From Absidia repens (Eukaryota > Mucoromycota > Mucoromycetes > Mucorales > Cunninghamellaceae): a stretch of DNA of 64,000 bases. The notes under the pieces were generated by a model that worked only from the letters and a program-made list of their open reading frames with translations, did no database searches and was not told the origin of the DNA. Shown here piece after piece: positions 11,652-22,170 of the stretch. The position numbers were made by a program, and so were the translations under genes. The stretch lies in assembly GCA_002105175.1 (NCBI GenBank), contig MCGE01000018.1, forward strand, positions 62,001 through 126,000, given 5' to 3'. The number at the start of each line of letters is the position of its first letter. Position 1 is the stretch's first letter.

Positions 11652-12429
11652 ATGGTAGGCTCACCCATCCATCTATCAGGCCACTTATTCGTATGAAATC
11701 TTATCACCATCCATCCATCCGTTAATGAATACTATTCTACGATGCAATATTCAACGACATTATGAATTGATCGGATGAGTGTCGTTCTTTATCCAACATT
11801 TTTGACGTGAATCATTATCACCATGGAATAGTCAATTCATTGGTATTGGCAGTGATGGTGATAGAAGGCGAATTTTGTGAAGCTTCTGAAAATAGCAACA
11901 CCCAATGTAATTCAGCGACTCACTTTTAGTTGATTTTTATTATTATTAATTTTTGCATAGGCTCCCGTTAAGGCTGCTGAACTCCGTAACAAGAACAAGG
12001 CTGAACTCGTCAAGCTTCTCGATGAAGCCAAGCAAGAACTTGCTTCTCTCCGTGTCCAAAAGGTTGCTGGTGGCTCCTCCTCCAAGCTCCAAGAAATGTA
12101 AGTGCACGGCGACTATGTGTTGGAAAGGTCTGACAATTGAAGTAACCTCTTTTTTTTTTTTTTTTTTTTTTTTCTCACTCCCTCTCTCTGTCTTTAGTGG
12201 TCGTGCTCGTCGTCACGTTGCTACTCTTTTGACTGTCATCAACCAAACTCAACGCGAACAACTCCGTCTCTTCTACCAAAAGAAGAAGTTCACTCCTTTG
12301 GACCTCCGTGTCAAGAAGACCCGTGCTATGCGCCGTGCCTTGACTCCTTTTGAACGTAGCTTGAAGACCGTGAAGCAACAAAAGAAGGAACTCGCCTTCC
12401 CTCAACGCAAGTACGCTGTCAAGGCCTAA
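11652..12429 (+). CDS. RPL35: Large-subunit ribosomal protein uL29 (L35)
   Basis: Exons 2 and 3 (11961-12097 and 12198-12429) are certain. They encode [20 protein letters not shown] and later [20 protein letters not shown], ending QRKYAVKA, which is uL29 end to end (123 residues with Met). uL29 sits near the polypeptide exit tunnel of the 60S subunit. The initiator Met must be in a separate short exon. I chose ATG at 11652-11654 followed by GTAGGC because it follows a CT-rich leader and its intron carries the CCAT repeats seen in intron 1 of the other ribosomal-protein genes here. An alternative is ATG at 11855 followed by GTGATA. Intron 2 contains a T21 tract. TTTAGTTTAG lies at about 12509 and AATAAA near 12640. 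Confidence 0.9.
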
Positions 12430-12903
12430 ATCATCTTTTGCAAACAGTCATAGTTTTTTATATTATTGTTCTATCATCACCATTCTATTATTTGCCCCCT
12501 CCCCCTCTCATTTAGTTTAGTCTTCATATCTCATCGTTTTTTATATACTTCCTTCCTTCTCCATGTCATGTTTTTGTGTGTGTGTGTGTGTGTGTACCCC
12601 TTCTCTTATTATTTTATTTTTATGAATGATATTAGAAGTCAATAAAAAATGTATCTTTGTTTTAATTCCTTTTTTCTTCTTCTTTGTTTGGTGATCTATG
12701 GTATATATGCGTGATTATTTTGGGTTTTGGTGGAGCACGTCTCTGACTTCTATTCATCTTCGGTGACAATTTTTTTGTCCGGTCGGCGTGTAAAAATTTG
12801 ATGTCACCCCCCCTTGGCTTGGGCTGGCTCAAAAAAAATAATAAAAAAAATAAAACACTCCTCCCACCTTTTTTCTTTTTTCTTCTTTATCAAGATTTCA
12901 ACC
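12430..12903. other. Intergenic: uL29 3' UTR and ATP14 promoter
   Basis: Holds the 3' UTR with a TG microsatellite near 12576-12594 and AATAAA near 12640, then a CT-rich leader (CCTTTTTTCTTTTTTCTTC) before the ATP14 ATG. No gene seen. Confidence 0.5.
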
Positions 12904-13463
12904 ATGTTCGCTATCGCCACTCGCTCTGCTGCCCTCAAGGTAATAAACTAAAAAGAGAATAAAGAAATAAAGAAATATATAATATGTATAGTACAATATA
13001 TACTTATTGTCTCATGCTCTTTTCTTTTTAGGCTCCTCGTTCCATGGCTGTCCGTGGCTTCACCGTCTCTGCCATTCAACAAAAGGGTAAGTAAATATAT
13101 GTATATCATGAGACATGGTTTGTAGGAGAACCTAAGCCAACGTGATCTGACCTTGACTATGATGCTCTCTATAGATGTCCTCAGTGACTTGTACATCAAG
13201 GAATTGAAGGCCTACAAGCCTGCTGCCGTAAGTTTATGGGTGTTTGGGTGGGGAGTTGGGAATAATGGTGATAAACACATGAAATATCTACATCAAAATG
13301 CTCAACTTCTCTTTTTATGTACGATTTTATTTAGACTGGTGTTGATGAATCTCAAGTGAAGGATTTGAAGCTTCCTCCTGCTCCTGAAGCTCCTCAAGTG
13401 GACCAAGACTTGGCTGCCCAATTGTCCGCCTACGATGCTGAACCTGAAGAACTTTCCCAATAA
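12904..13463 (+). CDS. ATP14: Mitochondrial F1Fo ATP synthase subunit h
   Basis: Four exons (12904-12939, 13032-13086, 13175-13227, 13335-13463) join to 90 residues. The N-terminus MFAIATRSAALKAPRSMAV is an Arg/Ser/Ala-rich mitochondrial presequence without acidic residues. The mature part begins DVLSDLYIKELKAYKPAA and continues as a Pro-rich, acidic tail (KLPPAPEAPQVDQ, then SAYDAEPEELSQ). The LYIKELKAYKP block is the signature of fungal ATP synthase subunit h, a peripheral-stalk component of complex V. Short length and acidic C-terminus fit the family. The start is fixed by the presequence and a preceding CT-rich leader. The 3' UTR has CAGTTTAGTT at about 13536 and AATAAA near 13559. Confidence 0.88.
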
Positions 13464-13709
13464 ATTACCTCTATTCCTCTATCAACAATCCAATATTATT
13501 TTTTTCTGATTATCTACATTTTATGATATTTTGACAGTTTAGTTGTATATTCTTCTCTCAATAAAAAAAAATACTGGTGCTGTAGAATCCTATTTTAGAC
13601 TCCACACGTGATATTTTGTTACTATTATTATATTCAATCGTTTATATTTGTGCTTTATTTGATTTTTTTACTTCTTTGTTTTTCTCTCTCTTTTTTATTT
13701 GGGCACATC

Positions 13710-15411
13710 ATGGTGGATAGAACGACGATTATTCGTGCTACCCTTTTGACACCTATTGTTTTATTCTTACTATATTTTGGCTGGTTTCGAGATGACACTG
13801 ACTTGGACAGGGGACGCCAAGACTGGGACATTCCAACAAACCCCTCTGATATAAAAACAACTTCCACCCCTTCAACGACACCTTCATCTTTGCCAGAACC
13901 TCCTGAACGGTTGCCAATCCTCGCTGGTTATTTTGCTGCCTGGTAAATATCATGGAAACCATGCAATCATTCAATGCTAAGCTTTTTCTTTTTTCTTTCT
14001 TAGGGGAATCTACGACCGCAATTACAACGTGGTTGACATTGATGGCGATAAACTGTCTCATATTCTATATGCCTTTGCTAATATCAACAAGAGTGGCACC
14101 ATTGTTTTGGGGGTAAGATCAACAACGCACGCTATAGTAATATATACACATATGTATATGTATATCCTCACGCCTTTTATTTTTATTTCTTTTTTTTTTT
14201 TATCTCGTAGGATAGCTGGGCAGACACTGACAAACACTTCGAAAAAGGTATGTGGTACGAAAAATGGACACCATCATTAGATGACTGAACTGACAAGTGT
14301 ATTCTTCTTGATCAAATAGAACTAACGGTGGATCATAAAGCGGATGTATGGGCAGAGGACGACAATAACCTCTATGGAAACTTCAAACAATTGTATTTGC
14401 TGAAGCGAAAATACCCTCATCTCAAGGTGAGCTTATCTGTAGGTGGATGGAGCTGGAGCAAGAACTTCCCTTCAGTGGCATCGGATGAAACAAAACGAAA
14501 AAGATTTGCCCATTCAGCAGTCCAACATGTCAAGAACCTGGGTCTCGACGGAATAGGTAAATAGGGTGTGAGGAGAGATGGCGTACGAGAAAACTCCTGT
14601 GAACAGTTTTTAGCTGATAACTCCCCCAATTATGTTTGTTGTTGTTGTTGTTGCAGATATTGATTGGGAATTCCCGAAGACGGCACAAGAAGGTCAAGAC
14701 TTCGTGGCATTACTCAAGGATGTACGCTCGGCATTGCACTCTATCGAGCCTCAAAGTGATGAATCGCCTTATTTACTTAGTGTGGCACTGGGATGTGGAC
14801 CTGATAGTTACAAGTACCTTGATTTGGACAGAATGAACGACTACGTGGATATATTTTACTTGATGGCATATGATCTCTCTGGTGCGTGGGATGACAAAAC
14901 AGGGCACCAAGCTGCACTTTATGGCGAAGCAACACTGACGGTGCACAGCGCTATCCAACACTTTGGTCAATCGGTTCCTCGTAGCAAGTTGGTGATGGGC
15001 TTGCCGGTTTATGGTCGAAGCTTCTCTCATACCGATGGTCCCTTTGCGGAATTTGACGGTGTAGCTGATGGGACATGGGAAAAGGGCTCCTACGATTACA
15101 ATGTTCTTCCTCGACCTGGTGCAGAGGAATTTTATGATCCTGATCTTGGTGCCTCCTGGTCTTACGATTCACAACTTCGAGAATATGTGACTTATGACAA
15201 CCATCAAGTGGTGCAACAAAAGGCGCGATACGTTAAGGATAAAGGTCTTGGTGGATGCATGTTTTGGGAACTCAGCTCGGATACAGGAAATGATCAACGA
15301 AATCTTTTGAAAGCCGCATTTGCAGGTCTCGGTGGACATCTCGACGGAACACCCAATCATCTCTCTTATCCTGATAGTCAATATGATAATATCAGATTGT
15401 TTGCAGATTAG
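13710..15411 (+). CDS. GH18 (class V) chitinase with an N-terminal membrane anchor
   Basis: Five exons (13710-13942, 14004-14112, 14211-14247, 14320-14556, 14657-15411) give 456 residues. Residues about 8-24 form a single hydrophobic segment (LLTPIVLFLLYFGW) preceded by Arg residues, with no clear cleavage site, so a type II membrane anchor is likelier than a secretory signal. A Thr/Pro/Ser-rich linker follows. The catalytic domain begins LPILAGYFAAWGIYDRNYNV, has KVSLSVGGWSWS, and contains the GH18 active-site motif DGIDIDWE at 203-210 (catalytic Glu210, split by an intron). Later landmarks are YFLMAYDLSG-like IFYLMAYDLSGAWD, KLVMGLPVYGRSF and GGCMFWELSSDT. No chitin-binding module is visible. 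The likely role is cleavage of chitin in the cell wall during growth or division (family knowledge). The 3' UTR has repeated TTAGT elements from 15411. Confidence 0.92.
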
Positions 15412-16984
15412 TTTAATAGTTATCCTTATCTTGTTTAGTTATGTTAGTGGTAGCCTTAGTTGATCTTCCTTTATACGATATTTACATTGCTTTTGAAATA
15501 AAATACCCTCGTTTATTCATCATGTCTACTTCAATGCTTTATTATTTTTTGCTAGTGTCCCTTCTTTTTTTTTTATGGTGTAGTGCAATACGAGCGAAAA
15601 GTAACCTTATTTGCGGCAATTTTTTATATTCCTTGAAAAAAGTTGGTCTACTAGCTGTCAAGTGGGGTTGTTGAAGCATGGCTTTTTGATGAAAGTAAAT
15701 ACCCTTTCCCATATTGCATATTAGCATTATATAATTAATCTGGCAGGAACATGGTGATCCTTGATAATAAGTAATAGAAGACTGCGAACTAGTCCCTGAT
15801 TCTCTAGCGGGAAAAGTAATCATGGTGAGTGAAATAGAAAGAAAGTAAATGTATCGTTAGGAACACTCGCAAACAGCTACCCATAGCGATATTATTTACT
15901 ATTCTATGCTGTGTGTCAGAATATTCCTAATAAAAAGATATATTTTATTGAAGAGTATTGGTAGATACTAAAACTAAAGACGAGGGGTTCATTGTGGTAT
16001 GGGATTTAAGAGAAAATTCTACTGGGGGCAGCATGAGTGAGACTAATGCGAGATGTGACGAATGGTTAACACTAATCTAAAGGGTAATCTAAATGGACAG
16101 CTGTAAAATAGGAGCTAATATACTGTACAAGTCAAGGAAGAAACTAGTGAGATATCTGCTATAAAACCATAACATTGGTCGACACTAATCACCAGGGATG
16201 ACGGAGGCGAGAAAAGGAATATATCGCATAAGACAGGACAGAACTAATGGGACATTTTTTCATTGGAGTAGGTGAAAAAGGCATATTTTATTCAGAAGTT
16301 GGTATAGACTATGGACAAACTAATACTGAATTAAGCTATTGAAGATTCTAAAAAATCAACTAATGGTGACTCTAAATCCTGAATCCAAAATGAAAGGGGT
16401 TCCCCATGCATCTTATAATCCCTGAGCTGAAAACCCTTCTAAACTAGTCCTAATACTATTCTAAGTCTGATATAGCCCCATAGAAGCTGAATGATGAAGA
16501 AAAAATAAAGGAAAAAAAAAACTCAAAAAGAAAGAAAGCCGAAAAAATAAAAGGTGGGAGAAAGAAAATAAATATTTCACGTGGGCGGGTTTTGAATTTA
16601 TTTTTTCGGGTTTTTGGTGGGTACAACAAGGAACGGCCCTCTTTTTTTTTTTTTTACGCTCTTCAGAGTGAGCTGCGCCATATTATATTTACAAAATATT
16701 AATTTGGAAAGAAGTTGTAGTTCATCTCGTGTCAGCTCTGCCTACAAATATCCATCCCCAACTGGTTGAAATATGTCCAAGATATATATTATTATTTTAT
16801 TACATTGCTTCTGATCATATCAGTCGTCTAAAAGATGATTTCTAACTTTCTGCAGGAAGTCATTTTTCCTTTTTTTCGACAGTTGATGTAACTTTTCAAT
16901 AACTGGATCGTTTTTGAAAGCGAGTCAAATGAACTCTGATTAGCAGTGACGGTCCAGGTGTACCCTATTTTTTTTCCCGGTCAG
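15412..16984. other. Gene-poor stretch holding repeat copy 2
   Basis: Chitinase 3' UTR (AATAAA near 15498), then repeat copy 2 (15670-16605), then about 380 bases of AT-rich sequence with nothing recognisable. Confidence 0.5.
15670..16605 (+). repeat. Dispersed repeat family, copy 2
   Basis: Same order of blocks as copy 1: TTTTATTGAAGAGTATTGG with TAGATACTAAAACTAAAGAC near 15950, ATGAGTGAGACTAATGCG near 16032, TTTTATTCAGAAG near 16288, core ATCCAAAATGAAAGGGG near 16382, TTCTAAACTAGTCCTAATAC near 16437, an A/G-rich tract and CACGTGGGCGGG at 16578. Left-hand similarity to copies 1 and 4 (a CATGGTGAGTGAAATAGAAAG-like segment) suggests a start near 15670. No reading frame. Confidence 0.75.
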
Positions 16985-18106
16985 TTAAATAGTAGTTAGA
17001 ATCCTCATATAAAAATAATATATGCCGCTTATGCTTATATTTATATTACCATTGGTATTAGTACTTTCAATGATAGCCAAGTAGACTTTAATACAATGAT
17101 CATATGACAGCCATTCCAGGTCGCCTTCACCACCTAATGAATCTGATAGTCGGGGGTTAAATCTCTCCACGCATTTTTTTGCTTTTAGAGGTTAAAGGTT
17201 TACAGTATTACCTTGTATGTCAGGAACAATGCAGTTGACTCGAATGCTAGTGGATTCCAATAAACTAGCATAACTTTTTGTTATGCCTACAATCTACACT
17301 TACATAATAGTAATAATAAAAATGAATAACTATGAGTGGGTGGGTGCAAATAGAATTATGCATTTAAAATGTACCCCACTTTTCGCGGCAAAAAACAATG
17401 GGTCAAATAAATCGCCACAAGCACCAACCAATGGGCATGTATTAATAATACAACCTGATTCACCCTGCTTGATGAATTGACGTATAGCAAGACGGTTAAG
17501 AGTAACGATGGATGCCATATTTAACTCCAATGTTGCCTCCGTCACTACTTTTGATATTAAAAAAAAAAAAAGGATCAATAAACAGGTATCACATTGCATA
17601 GAAAAAGCATAGAAAAAAATATATATGAGGTACATTGTTCGACTGACAGATTATTTAATTGAGGGATATCGAATATCCCAGCCAATGAAAAAATTACATC
17701 CACATAATTATATTTTTCAACCGCCAAGGTAATCAATTTCGATTGTGTGTTCCAATGATCAACAGTATTATTATCCTTAAAGCAATGTATGGACCCATCA
17801 ACATTATTATCTCTATATATGGAAACAATGCTAAGCTTCTCTATTTTTTATAAAATGGTTATCGTTTCCCGACTTACCGGATTTTCATGCAGGCAAGTAG
17901 CTCTTTTAATTCATCACTTTCAGGTGCTGAAAATATCACGTTGGCACTATGAGTAAATTCAGAAGCTATATCAATATTGGTCGCTCTTTTATTTAAAGTT
18001 CTATGAGGTTATTTCTCACCATCTCGACCACAGGTACTTCACAAGGGCTCTACCGAATCCACTGGTTACGCCATATATTACTATGGTTTTGTTTTGCAAT
18101 GACATT
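16985..18106 (-). pseudogene. Decayed short-chain dehydrogenase/reductase
   Basis: Reading the minus strand from 18106 gives MSLQNKTIVIYGVTSGFGRA, a Rossmann start with the GxxxGxG cofactor motif. Later come VDVIFSLAGIF (the NNAG position), SGCIINTCPLVGACGD, DPLFFAAKSGV, then STSIRVNCIVPD, and finally NGNINISISG, in the order expected for a classical SDR of the 15-PGDH type. Several GT-AG introns are needed. Two defects argue for loss of function: the catalytic YxxxK has Phe for Tyr (FFAAK), and an in-frame TAG follows FAPTHS unless a weak GTTATT donor is used. The conserved Ser region reads NTCPL instead of NTSS. It lies between repeat copies. It could be a divergent live gene using the weak splice site. 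Confidence 0.6.
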
Positions 18107-19029
18107 AAAATAAGTAAAACAGGTAAAGATAAAAGAGGGGAAATGAGAACAAAAGTAATTAGAAAAAAGAGGTATAATACTTTAAGATAAATGAAAGTCT
18201 AAAAGGAGTCCTGTACTGTATAGAGGGTATGTATCAAGTACAGTGAACTCTCTTTTTTTTCGGTGATTTTCCTTACTTGGTCAGGTCAAGCTTATTTGGA
18301 TTTTGTGGTCAGCATTCATTGTTAGAACAGGTTTCTTCTGAATTGGCTCCTTTTGTAAAAAAAATTCTAAAATAAAAACTTTCTCTTCAAATGTTATACA
18401 AAGTGGAATCCAGGAGACGATAGGGGGAGAGAAGGGATGGCTTGATTCGGTTCCCGCAATTGGTGAAATTGAAATGGGATATGCAACATTTTTTTTTAAA
18501 AAAAGTAATAAGTATGTATTAAGAGTACAGACTTAAGTTAAACTATGAAAGTGCAGATATTTTGAAAAGCTCTGTCATGGTCATTCTATTTTAAAAACCA
18601 TTTTTTGACGCCCAATATGGGGCTCAGCATCCTGTCTTTGAACTCTTTTTTTTTTTCTTAGACTAAACACCGAGCCCTGCAGTCGGTTCCCAGGGGAATG
18701 ACCATTTAAGTGTAAAATAATAGACATCTAATTCCCATACATATTTTATATATTCAACACACTCAAAAATACCTAATCAATAAAGCACTGAACAAGACAA
18801 GCAATTCCTAAGGAAGTGCTTAACAGAAAGTACCCAGCCTATTTTCATATATACACACAATGCATATTCATTTGACAAACACTGAGCACAGTAGTAGGGC
18901 TACGTTGCATAGTGCTCAACATTTTCTTTGTTTTTTGACATACACGCACAAACGCTAGTTTTTTTTCTTTCCTACACTCTTGTATACCCATCCAACAAGA
19001 CAAATAAACGCACGAGAGGTTAATGGTAA

Positions 19030-19325
19030 AAAGGCTAAAACGAAATTTATTCACATGTAGATATAAGCTGTGACGACTAATTTTTAAGCTATGCTAAGGA
19101 CGGTTCCATGAATCAATCTAAAGATGAAGGCTAAACTAATTCTAACGGTAGATCCCAAAACATGAATTCAAAATGCCCTTAATTCAAGCTCTAACACTAA
19201 TCCAAGATCACACATCAAAGGTTTCAAAAAACATGATGCTCTGAAAAGAATGAACAGAAAAAAAAAAAAGGATGACGAAAACAATAAAAATAGAAAATCA
19301 TGTGGGCGGAGTGTTAATATCCATC
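19030..19325 (+). repeat. Dispersed repeat family, partial divergent copy
   Basis: Shows TTTATTCACATGTAGATATAA near 19046, GACTAATTTTTAAGCTATGC, TCTAACACTAATCCAAGATC near 19190, an A/G-rich tract and ATGTGGGCGGAGT near 19300, the counterpart of CACGTGGGCGG in other copies. The central core is largely missing. It shares a variant (AATTCAAGCTCTAACACTAA) with the relic at 38580, so the two may be a subfamily. Confidence 0.5.
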
Positions 19326-19924
19326 CCTCCTTTTTTCCACGCTTTGAGCATCCCACTACCGAAAGGTTTCATACCGCCCATTTTACACAATACCTACCTG
19401 GAAAAGAATATTTTTTAGTATTTGAAGAAAATACCTTTTTCTTTTTTTCTTTTGGTGCCATATAAGCTATACTTTCTTTGTGGTTACTCAACAAGGAGAA
19501 GTGGCTGGAGTATTTTCGAGGTCTGAGAGGAGGTGACGTTCCGGGTTCTGAGACGTGGATATTGTACACAGGTATACCAAACCGTCATTAGAGGATAATC
19601 TCTTTATAATAACGCATGTTATGATACGATATAAACTATAGAAAGCATTGCATTCATTGAAAGTACGTAGCGTTTTTTATTGTAGATAAATATGATGCAA
19701 GAAAAACTAAAAGAGTAAGTAACTCTTTAAGACGAGCGACAAACTATTCTACAGTGAAGGGGCGGGTGGAATACGCCATTTCATTCTGTGACAATTGAAT
19801 ACATATATAAACTGCAACTTGTTCATGATATTTTATGCTATTAATGTAGGAGAAACAAACAGTGGAGGGTTTTCTTTTTATATGCCCATCAAAATAATCG
19901 CTCACAAGAGAATCAGAAACGCAT

Positions 19925-20592
19925 TTCAAATCCCGACCACGTGAAATATTTATTTTCTCTCTCCCTCCTCTTTTATTTTTTTAGCTCTCTTTCTTTTTGA
20001 CTTTTTTTTTTCCTTTATCTTCTTTTCTTCACCATTCAACTTCTATGGGTCTATGTTGAACCTAGAATAGTATCAGGACTAGATTAGAAGGGATTTCAGC
20101 TCAGGGATTACAAATTACATGGGGAACCCCTTTCATTTTGGATCTAGAATCTGAAGGCACCAATAGTTGGCTTTTTGAAGCCTTCAGTAGCTTAGTTTTG
20201 TGCCTGTTGGTTCATAGTTATATCTATATCCAAATAAAATATGTCTTTTTTTACTTGCTTCAATGAAAAATGTTCCAAGTGTCTTTTTCATGTCTTGTGT
20301 GCAATAGATCTCTTTTTCACTACTATCATCCCCTTGTTGATTAGTGTTGACTGCTGCTGTACTTACATAAAGTTTATCCCTTTGGACCTACCCATGAATT
20401 GTATAGTATATTAGTTCCCAGTTTACACTAGTCACTTTAGATTGGAATTGACCATTCTTCAGATCTTATATTAGTCTCCCTCATCTTTCCTTCGAAAGAT
20501 CCTTTCATTTCAACCCTTGTTGGAATGAACTCTCGCCTTTAGTATAGTAATTGTAGCTGTTTTATGAGTGTCCTCCTTGATTAATTGGTGGT
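19925..20592 (-). repeat. Dispersed repeat family, reverse-oriented copy
   Basis: Its reverse complement aligns with copies 1-4: TTTCACGTGGTCGGGATTTG at the 19935 end, a purine tract, TTCTAATCTAGTCCTGATAC, the core ATCCAAAATGAAAGGGG near 20140, CTAAGCTACTGAAGGC, TATTTTATTTGGATATAG near 20225, and AGGGAGACTAATATAAG near 20480. On the plus strand this copy reads as an E-box and CT-rich block followed by TTAGTTTTG and AATAAAATATG, like a short transcription unit. No open reading frame. Confidence 0.72.
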
Positions 20593-20924
20593 TTTTTTTT
20601 TTTTTTTTTTGATGCTGCTGCTGCTGGTAGTATATGTCATGCCCATAAATATGTAAAATAAAATTACTTGTAGTTGAGTCTGATTATAGAATACGATAAC
20701 CTCAATCACACTACAAGCTGACACCTCATTATCTGACCTTATATTTTTATCAACTCTTCAAATAATATGAACACGCGGGGAATGAAATCTGTCTTCGCTT
20801 GCCTCCTTCTTTTTCTTACAACCGATACAACACATGGATTTATAGGTTTTTTTATCAATAAAAATCTCACCTTCATCTTCAGTGCAGTTATCCAATTCTT
20901 GATTCCTTCCTTTTCTTTTTTTTT

Positions 20925-21797
20925 ATGATTTTGCAACGAATTCATTCTCATTTATCAACATTAAAGGCGGTAGAGCTCAAGACACTGGCACAATCTTGTG
21001 GAGTGGCGCTCTCTGGCACGAAGCCGATCCTGTTTGAACGTTTGAATACCCATTTTGTACAACTCTACGGTCAAGCAGCAGCAGCAGAAGCGGTAGCAAC
21101 GTCAACGCCAACGTCTTCCAAATTGAACTTCGACCGACTCTTGCCTTCTTCCGTGTTATCCTTTGATTTGGGATATCGTAATCTCGCATTTGTACAGCTA
21201 ACTCGACAGAAGAACATCAAGACTTGGCAAGTCGTGGATCTCGAGTTGAAAACCTTCCATCCGTCCACCATGGCTCCACTGGTCCGCAAGTTTGTCCATG
21301 AAAATATCCAATCATTATTTCCACATATTGGTCATGTGGTGATCGAACAGCAGCGTGCAAGAAGTGGTGGGTCGCATGGGATATTTGAACATACACTTCG
21401 GGTCAATACAGTAGAAGCACTTTTATGGTGTGCTCTAGACGAAATTAATCACAACAGCAAGGTAACGGTCCCTATGGAACCTATTCTTCGACAGCCCGTG
21501 GATAAGTATTGGCAAGAGGATTTGGAATTGGCATGGATCACAGCACATCAATTACAACAACAAACGACACTCACGGAGGATGACTCGACCAAAAAGATCA
21601 CGAACAAAAAGAAAGCAGCCGTCCTTTTGGTGAACGAATGGTTGGAACAACAAACGCCCGTGTCTTGCCCTGAGGACCTTGTCTCGATGTTTCTGGCCAC
21701 AAAGAAAAAGGACGATCTCAGTGATTGCCTACTTCAAGCGGCGGCGTGGTACCGATGGCGCGAAAACTCCATCAAATATCTGGTGGCATTCCAATGA
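20925..21797 (+). CDS. CCE1: Mitochondrial Holliday-junction resolvase (cruciform-cutting endonuclease) with SAP domain
   Basis: Intronless, 290 residues. Residues 9-44 (HLSTLKAVELKTLAQSCGVA with SGTKPILFERL) form a SAP-type helix-turn-helix, as in fission yeast Ydc2. From about residue 77 the RNase H-like fold starts with SVLSFDLGYRNLAFVQL (Asp81 as first metal ligand), then HVVIEQQRARSGG (Glu141), and ends with KKKDDLSDCLLQAAAWYRW (acidic pair around 263-267). This set of carboxylates is the active site of CCE1/Ydc2 resolvases, which cut four-way junctions in mitochondrial DNA. No strong mitochondrial presequence is visible. The start at 20925 follows a CT-rich leader. AATAAA near 21916. 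Confidence 0.88.
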   Translation: MILQRIHSHLSTLKAVELKTLAQSCGVALSGTKPILFERLNTHFVQLYGQAAAAEAVATSTPTSSKLNFDRLLPSSVLSFDLGYRNLAFVQLTRQKNIKTWQVVDLELKTFHPSTMAPLVRKFVHENIQSLFPHIGHVVIEQQRARSGGSHGIFEHTLRVNTVEALLWCALDEINHNSKVTVPMEPILRQPVDKYWQEDLELAWITAHQLQQQTTLTEDDSTKKITNKKKAAVLLVNEWLEQQTPVSCPEDLVSMFLATKKKDDLSDCLLQAAAWYRWRENSIKYLVAFQ

Positions 21798-22170
21798 ATT
21801 TAGTTATTATGTATTCCCCTCCTCTTCCCTCTAGTATAGAATCTATTTATTACCTATTCATATTTTTATCACTCATTCCTTCCTCTCTTATTACTCATTT
21901 ATATATATATTGAAATTAATAAAAAATCTAAAAAATTGTAATTACTGTATTACTTGGAAATATGTGTCTTATGTTATGCTACACAACCACATCCTTCCCG
22001 GATGGCATACCGAAGTCAATTGATGATGACAGATGATGTGGGGATATGAATTGATTCTCCGATAGTCCCTCATTTTTTTCAGGTGGCAATAAAACCTTGT
22101 CTTTTATTCCATCTCCTTTTTTTTTTTCTTCGTTCTTCATTTGACACTTGGTAGTCTCCCAAAATAAAAA
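21798..22170. other. Intergenic: CCE1 3' UTR and hydratase promoter
   Basis: Contains AATAAA near 21916 and a CT-rich leader near 22100-22130. No gene seen. Confidence 0.5.

Larger units (their letters stand above)
18107..20924. other. Gene-poor stretch between SDR relic and CCE1
   Basis: No coding exon recognised. It contains a partial repeat copy at 19030-19325, a reverse-oriented copy at 19925-20592, a T18 tract and a short GCT repeat near 20600-20625, and the CT-rich leader of CCE1 just before 20925. Confidence 0.5.
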
